Shown here: one piece after another, positions 60,417-64,000 of the stretch | Layout: each line of letters starts with the position of its first letter | Position numbering within the stretch: position 1 is the stretch's first letter | Source of the DNA: WJMT01 sp964456985 | GTDB taxonomy: Bacteria; Acidobacteriota; Aminicenantia; Aminicenantales; Aminicenantaceae | Length of the DNA stretch: 64,000 nt | Direction: 5' to 3' | Assembly: GCA_964456985.1 (NCBI GenBank) | Contig: CAYWDH010000001.1 | Coordinates: 62,001 to 126,000 of the forward strand | The notes under the pieces: model-generated | The model's input: only the letters and a program-made list of their open reading frames with translations | What the model was told of the DNA's origin: nothing | Database searches by the model: none | Made by a program: the position numbers and the translations under genes

Positions 60417-61571
60417 TCAATCAGCCACATAACCGGCTCGGTGGGTGATCCGAAAGCCTCCGCCTCTAATCCGGACCTCTATTTTATGGAATTTATTATC
60501 TGCCTTGTATTCTTTGGGAGTGTAGTAAACCAGATAATAATTTTCAGAAGCCTCCACTGTCTTTTTAAACGCCACAGCCACATTGGCGGAGCTTTCAGTC
60601 AAGCCTCCGGTGGCTTTGGCCAGGTCATTAAACGCACCGAATATCTCGCCCGATGAATCCTCCATTTTTATCTCCTGGCCCGCATAATTGGTCATCCGGG
60701 TTATATCCAGTACATCGGACGGCTTCTTTGTGATGAACACAAAATGACCGGATATGGAAGCATCTGAAAAAGCTGTTTTGATTTCCTCCACATGCTGGGG
60801 CATACTGGCTTGTAATTCCAATCTATCTAAGGGATCAATAAATTCAGGGATAGGCAAACTCTGTTTTTGATAAAACAAAAACACATGTTTTTGTCCTTCG
60901 GTTTTTTTGAGATCCTCTGCCAGTTGAGTGAGCTTGGATACATCAACCTGCTGCAGAGCCTTCATCTTTCTTAAAATATCCATGCACATGAGAGATTTTG
61001 GTGTCATATCCTCTGTATAGACAATTTTCCTTATCTGCTCATAAAGGTTTCTGTATTCAGAGGCTCCCATGACAATATCCTTTCTCAGTTTGGCTTTCAG
61101 CTGATCAGCGATCTTTTGTTTGGGCAGGATTTTGAAGGCATCCTCTTTAATGGTATAGGCTCGAACCGGAGTGTAGATCTTAAGCGTATCTCCGGGAAGC
61201 ATCACTTTATTGAAAAAATAGTCCATGACCTCATTTAGTTTGGGAAGGTAAGTGCGGATCTCAAACACAAATACAAAGTTCCGTGATTCAATCTCAGGCT
61301 CTCTTGTCTTTACCGCTTCTTTGTGCATTTCCTCTCTTTCAATGGTTTTTTTCTTTATGAGATACACCGCATCAATCCTCTGCTGCACTCCGTCTTCATA
61401 GAGCAGAAAGTCGTGAATGGAGAGGTCCCTTATAAAATGCCCCTTTTTATAAACCCTTACCGGAACTTCGATGCTGACCACGCGTGCCACATGCTCTTCC
61501 TGCGGCAAGGAAGGACTTAAAAAGAGTAAACATGATAAAAACAGAAATCCTCCCGTCAGCATTTTTTTCAT
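60417..61571 (-). CDS. Exported VWFA-related protein (TIGR03436 type), copy 3
   Basis: 384 residues, the same length as the copy at 55543, and clearly its closest relative: head VRVYKKGHFIRDLSIHDFLLYEDG, then VFVFEIRTYLPKLNEVM where a MIDAS should be, and the tail ASENYYLVYYTPKEYKAD and RITHRAGYVAD. No D-x-S-x-S, so metal-dependent ligand binding is unlikely. Signal peptide at the start (GGFLFLSCLLFLSPSLPQ). First gene of the operon with the propeller and the LolA-like protein. Start ATG at 61571 is preceded by GGGGA. Confidence 0.8.
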   Translation of the reverse strand: MKKMLTGGFLFLSCLLFLSPSLPQEEHVARVVSIEVPVRVYKKGHFIRDLSIHDFLLYEDGVQQRIDAVYLIKKKTIEREEMHKEAVKTREPEIESRNFVFVFEIRTYLPKLNEVMDYFFNKVMLPGDTLKIYTPVRAYTIKEDAFKILPKQKIADQLKAKLRKDIVMGASEYRNLYEQIRKIVYTEDMTPKSLMCMDILRKMKALQQVDVSKLTQLAEDLKKTEGQKHVFLFYQKQSLPIPEFIDPLDRLELQASMPQHVEEIKTAFSDASISGHFVFITKKPSDVLDITRMTNYAGQEIKMEDSSGEIFGAFNDLAKATGGLTESSANVAVAFKKTVEASENYYLVYYTPKEYKADNKFHKIEVRIRGGGFRITHRAGYVAD

Positions 61572-61734
61572 TTTTTTGTCCCCATTATAAACTGCCGAAC
61601 CTATTCAAAAAAAAGCCCTAACTTTTGACTGATACTTGATAAAACCTTTCACTCACACCAACAGCAAAATTTATGCCAACAGCCTTACCCTGTTTTTAAA
61701 AGGAGTGAAGAAGAAAATATGTGACTCAGAGAGG

Positions 61735-63474
61735 TCACCTGTCCTCTTTTTTTGTATAAACCACCTTTCCGTCCACAATGGTGTAAAGGACCTCAGCTCC
61801 GAGGATCTCATCTTCGGGAACGGTCATGATGTCCTTGGACAGCACCGTGATATCCGCCAGCTTACCCGGAGATAATGAGCCCAGAGTATCTTCCTGAAAG
61901 CACGCATAAGCTCCGTTAATGGTGTAAGAGCGCAGGGCTTCTTCCCTGGTCATTTTTTGTTCCGGATAAAAAAGCTCTCCGTTTGACATCTTTCTGGTCA
62001 CAGCCGCATAAAAACAGGGAATAGGATCCACATCTTCGACCGGCGCATCTGTTCCATTGCAGATCAGAGCGCCTGTATCCATGAGCTTTCTCCATACATA
62101 AGCACCCTGTTCAGCCCTTTCCTCTCCCAGACGCTTAAGGACCCAAGGCCCGTCTGATGTGCAGTGAATGGCCTGCATGGAAGCGATCACACTCAGTTTG
62201 CCGAAACGGGGAATGTCTTGGGGGCTTAGATGCTGGGCGTGTTCCACTCTCCATCTCAGGTCTTTTTTATCAGGATGGGCTTTAAAAGCCTCCTCATAGA
62301 TATCCAATACCTCTCTATTGGCCCTGTCCCCTATGGCATGGATGCAGAGCTGAAAATCATTCTCTATAGCGATCCGGGCGGTCTCTTGAATGACTTTCAC
62401 AGGAGTTGTGTTCAATCCTGTGCTTGAGGGAAGGTCCTTATAAGGTTCAAGAAACCAGGCTCCATGGGATCCCAAAGCTCCGTCCATAAACCTCTTTATC
62501 GCCCGAACAGTCAAATGATGATCTCCCACGCCCAGAAGTCTGTATGCGGAAAGATTTTCTTTGGTGAGTCTCTCGTTCCCTTCACTGATCATGACATTAA
62601 GACGGACTCCCAGCTTCCCCTGCTCAGCAAATTCCTTAAACAGGTCTATGGTGTTGAAGGATGAGCTGGCATCATAAACGCTGGTGAGCCCTTTTGACAG
62701 ACATTCCTTATCCGCCAACTCCACAACTTTTCTCCGCTCTTCTTCCACCTGCTCAGGAGTTCTATTCTTAAGTGATATGGAATAAGCCCTTCTCACCAGT
62801 CCTTGAGCGGTCTCTCTGAAAGCGCCTATAGGATTCCCTTCCGGGTCCCTGACGATCTCTCCTCCTTCAGGGGCAGTGGTCTCTTTTGTGATGCCAGCCA
62901 GCTCCATGGCTCTGGCATTGACTATACAGGAATGCCCGCTGGCATGAGTCAGCATCACCGGATTTTCAGGGCTGACTCTACTCAGATCATCATGATAAGG
63001 AAGCCCGTCCACATTGGGTTGGGGCGCCTCATCCCATTTTTCCTGATGCCACCCCCTGCCCAGAATCCATTCTCCCGGCTCTTTATCTTTGACTGCTTCT
63101 TCGACCATGGAGACAATTTCCTGCCAGTTCTTCACATGCATCAGATTGAGAGACAGAGCAGCCTGCCCTATACCTGTAAAATGAAGGTGGCTGTCTATAA
63201 AACCGGGAACAGCCAGTTTCCCCTCAAGGTCTATGACTTCAGTGCTGTCTCCGATGTAAGAATCAATTTCCTCATTATCGCACAGAGCCATGACTTTCCC
63301 CTCTCTTACTGCTAGGGCCGTAACTTCTGATTGGGTATCATCCAAAGTCACGATCTTCCCGTTTCTGAGGACCAAATCAGCCGGTTCCTTTTGCGGCGAA
63401 CAGGAGAAAAAAGAACAAGCCACAAAAACCAACAAAAGAAATACCGTAAAACTTGAATAAAGCTTTTTAAACAT
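61735..63474 (-). CDS. Lipoprotein amidohydrolase (YtcJ-like)
   Basis: 579 residues from ATG at 63474, seven bases after AAGGAG; GTG at 63480 lies too close to that site. A signal sequence ends in the lipobox FFSC, so it is exported. Amidohydrolase motifs: VPGFIDSHLHFTG (H-x-H), the HASGHS region, the metal-binding CIHAIGDRANRE and VEHAQHLSPQD, and NGTDAPVEDVDPIPCF with the catalytic Asp. The YtcJ branch hydrolyses amides or esters, often of amino-acid-like compounds. The metal-bridging residue is probably a carboxylated Lys or Glu not identified here. Monocistronic, 163 bases upstream of the next minus-strand gene. Confidence 0.85.
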   Translation of the reverse strand: MFKKLYSSFTVFLLLVFVACSFFSCSPQKEPADLVLRNGKIVTLDDTQSEVTALAVREGKVMALCDNEEIDSYIGDSTEVIDLEGKLAVPGFIDSHLHFTGIGQAALSLNLMHVKNWQEIVSMVEEAVKDKEPGEWILGRGWHQEKWDEAPQPNVDGLPYHDDLSRVSPENPVMLTHASGHSCIVNARAMELAGITKETTAPEGGEIVRDPEGNPIGAFRETAQGLVRRAYSISLKNRTPEQVEEERRKVVELADKECLSKGLTSVYDASSSFNTIDLFKEFAEQGKLGVRLNVMISEGNERLTKENLSAYRLLGVGDHHLTVRAIKRFMDGALGSHGAWFLEPYKDLPSSTGLNTTPVKVIQETARIAIENDFQLCIHAIGDRANREVLDIYEEAFKAHPDKKDLRWRVEHAQHLSPQDIPRFGKLSVIASMQAIHCTSDGPWVLKRLGEERAEQGAYVWRKLMDTGALICNGTDAPVEDVDPIPCFYAAVTRKMSNGELFYPEQKMTREEALRSYTINGAYACFQEDTLGSLSPGKLADITVLSKDIMTVPEDEILGAEVLYTIVDGKVVYTKKEDR

Positions 63475-63655
63475 AATCACACTCCTTCCCCATAACTATT
63501 CTGCATCCATTCAGTTTAAGACAAAAATCTGAGAGTTTAAAGTTTTTTTTATGAAACCTAAATTATTCATCTTCACATTAAACGCTGATTCTGTTAGAAT
63601 TTATTATCAATTAATATGAACATCTATCAAAAAATTTTGACTTTATGAACTGCCT

Positions 63656-63958
63656 ATGAACAAGAACAAAAGAACAATTAACAGAGAAAGCAATCTCAGA
63701 GAAAAAATGCGCGTGGATACCGTACAAAAGGTGAGTTATAGAACGAATTCCTATATAAGGGGCGAAGGCTTCTCCCAGAATTTGAGCGAAAACGGATGCT
63801 GCCTCTTTCTTAACGAAGAGGTCCCCATAGGCTCTCTCATAGAAATCACATTTGACACACTTGGCAATAACTCAAATGACATAAGAGTGATCGGAAGGGT
63901 CATCTGGCAGAAAGATTTTCTCTCCGGTATAAAATTTCTTCCTGACATCAAAGTATAG
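63656..63958 (+). CDS. PilZ domain protein, probable c-di-GMP receptor
   Basis: 100 residues, one PilZ domain. The binding motif is present: R-x-x-x-R at residues 15-19 (REKMR) and NLSENG at 42-47 (N-x-S-x-x-G), followed by the beta-barrel strands GSLIEITFDT and RVIGRVIWQ. Proteins of this kind change activity of envelope or motility systems when c-di-GMP binds. No ribosome site is obvious before ATG at 63656, so the exact start is uncertain. It stands alone at the window edge; no partner gene is seen. Confidence 0.75.
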   Translation: MNKNKRTINRESNLREKMRVDTVQKVSYRTNSYIRGEGFSQNLSENGCCLFLNEEVPIGSLIEITFDTLGNNSNDIRVIGRVIWQKDFLSGIKFLPDIKV

Positions 63959-64000
63959 AATAACTTTTATGTGTATTTCAAAACATGTATGCCTTATATC

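Noticed and set aside
61599..61620. CCGAACCTATTCAAAAAAAA as another copy of the dispersed repeat end
   Set aside because: Only the ACCTATTCA core agrees; the hairpin and loop are missing.
1..64000. CRISPR array, phage or transposase genes
   Set aside because: No regularly spaced repeats of 20-50 bases and no recognisable recombinase, transposase or phage protein in any frame I read.

Overview
The window looks like chromosomal DNA of a Gram-negative, peptide- and amino-acid-using bacterium of the Acidobacteriota/Aminicenantes kind. This is inference from gene content: three proteins of the acidobacterial VWFA-related family, two DUF5916-type CBM9/beta-barrel proteins, a very large FtsX/MacB permease with no ATPase beside it, a Ser/Thr kinase fused to WD40 and TPR repeats, many exported peptidases, and moderate to low GC. 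There is no rRNA, transposase, integrase, phage gene or CRISPR array. One tRNA is present. About 53 protein genes are supported, one of them a 56-residue membrane protein.

Layout. 1-1322 (+): end of a cation:proton antiporter, a PTS-Ntr type EIIA and a PII-like protein. 1365-4100 (-): exported BNR-repeat propeller. 4298-5464 (+): lipoprotein aldose epimerase. 9039-5502 (-): a complete trans-3-hydroxy-L-proline use operon (Na+ symporter, pyrroline-2-carboxylate reductase, dehydratase). 9.2-16.8 kb: mostly membrane and envelope genes (RarD-type transporter, GT-C-like protein, metallo-hydrolase, PAP2 phosphatase, LPG-flippase-like protein, alpha/beta hydrolase). 17.0-20.7 kb (+): a DUF5916-like barrel protein and a VWFA-related protein. 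23.2-20.8 kb (-): a lipoprotein, a ferritin-like protein and a Tat-exported fucose-isomerase-like protein. 23.9-28.7 kb (+): two small genes and the 1325-residue kinase, bracketed by a 130-bp direct repeat. 30.3 kb (-): tRNA-Arg(UCG). 30.6-36.6 kb (+): DUF5916 protein and ABC permease behind a consensus sigma-54 promoter, then an exported MEMO1-like protein. 49.7-36.6 kb (-): a ten-gene cluster of secreted peptidases (M28, S9, M14), a phosphoesterase, an alcohol dehydrogenase and envelope proteins. 49.8-52.1 kb (+): cyclophilin, small membrane protein and a second M28 peptidase. 52.1-52.4 kb: a 256-bp non-coding element with terminal inverted repeats. 52.4-55.5 kb: two MscS channels and a FAD oxidoreductase. 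55.5-61.6 kb: two VWFA paralogues, an AbiE-type toxin-antitoxin pair, a beta-propeller and a LolA-like protein. 61.7-64 kb: an exported amidohydrolase and a PilZ protein.

How the genes fit together. Four large exported peptidases plus the hydroxyproline operon suggest growth on proteins, possibly collagen-like ones: peptides are cut outside the cytoplasm, the imino acid enters with Na+, and two enzymes convert trans-3-hydroxyproline to proline. The kinase, MscS, PilZ, PTS-Ntr/PII and sigma-54 signals point to layered regulation of envelope functions.

The least explained structures are (i) the 256-bp hairpin-rich element at 52141-52396 and related short repeats elsewhere, (ii) the direct repeats around the kinase cassette, and (iii) a consensus sigma-54 promoter whose predicted start site changes the start codon of the gene it drives.
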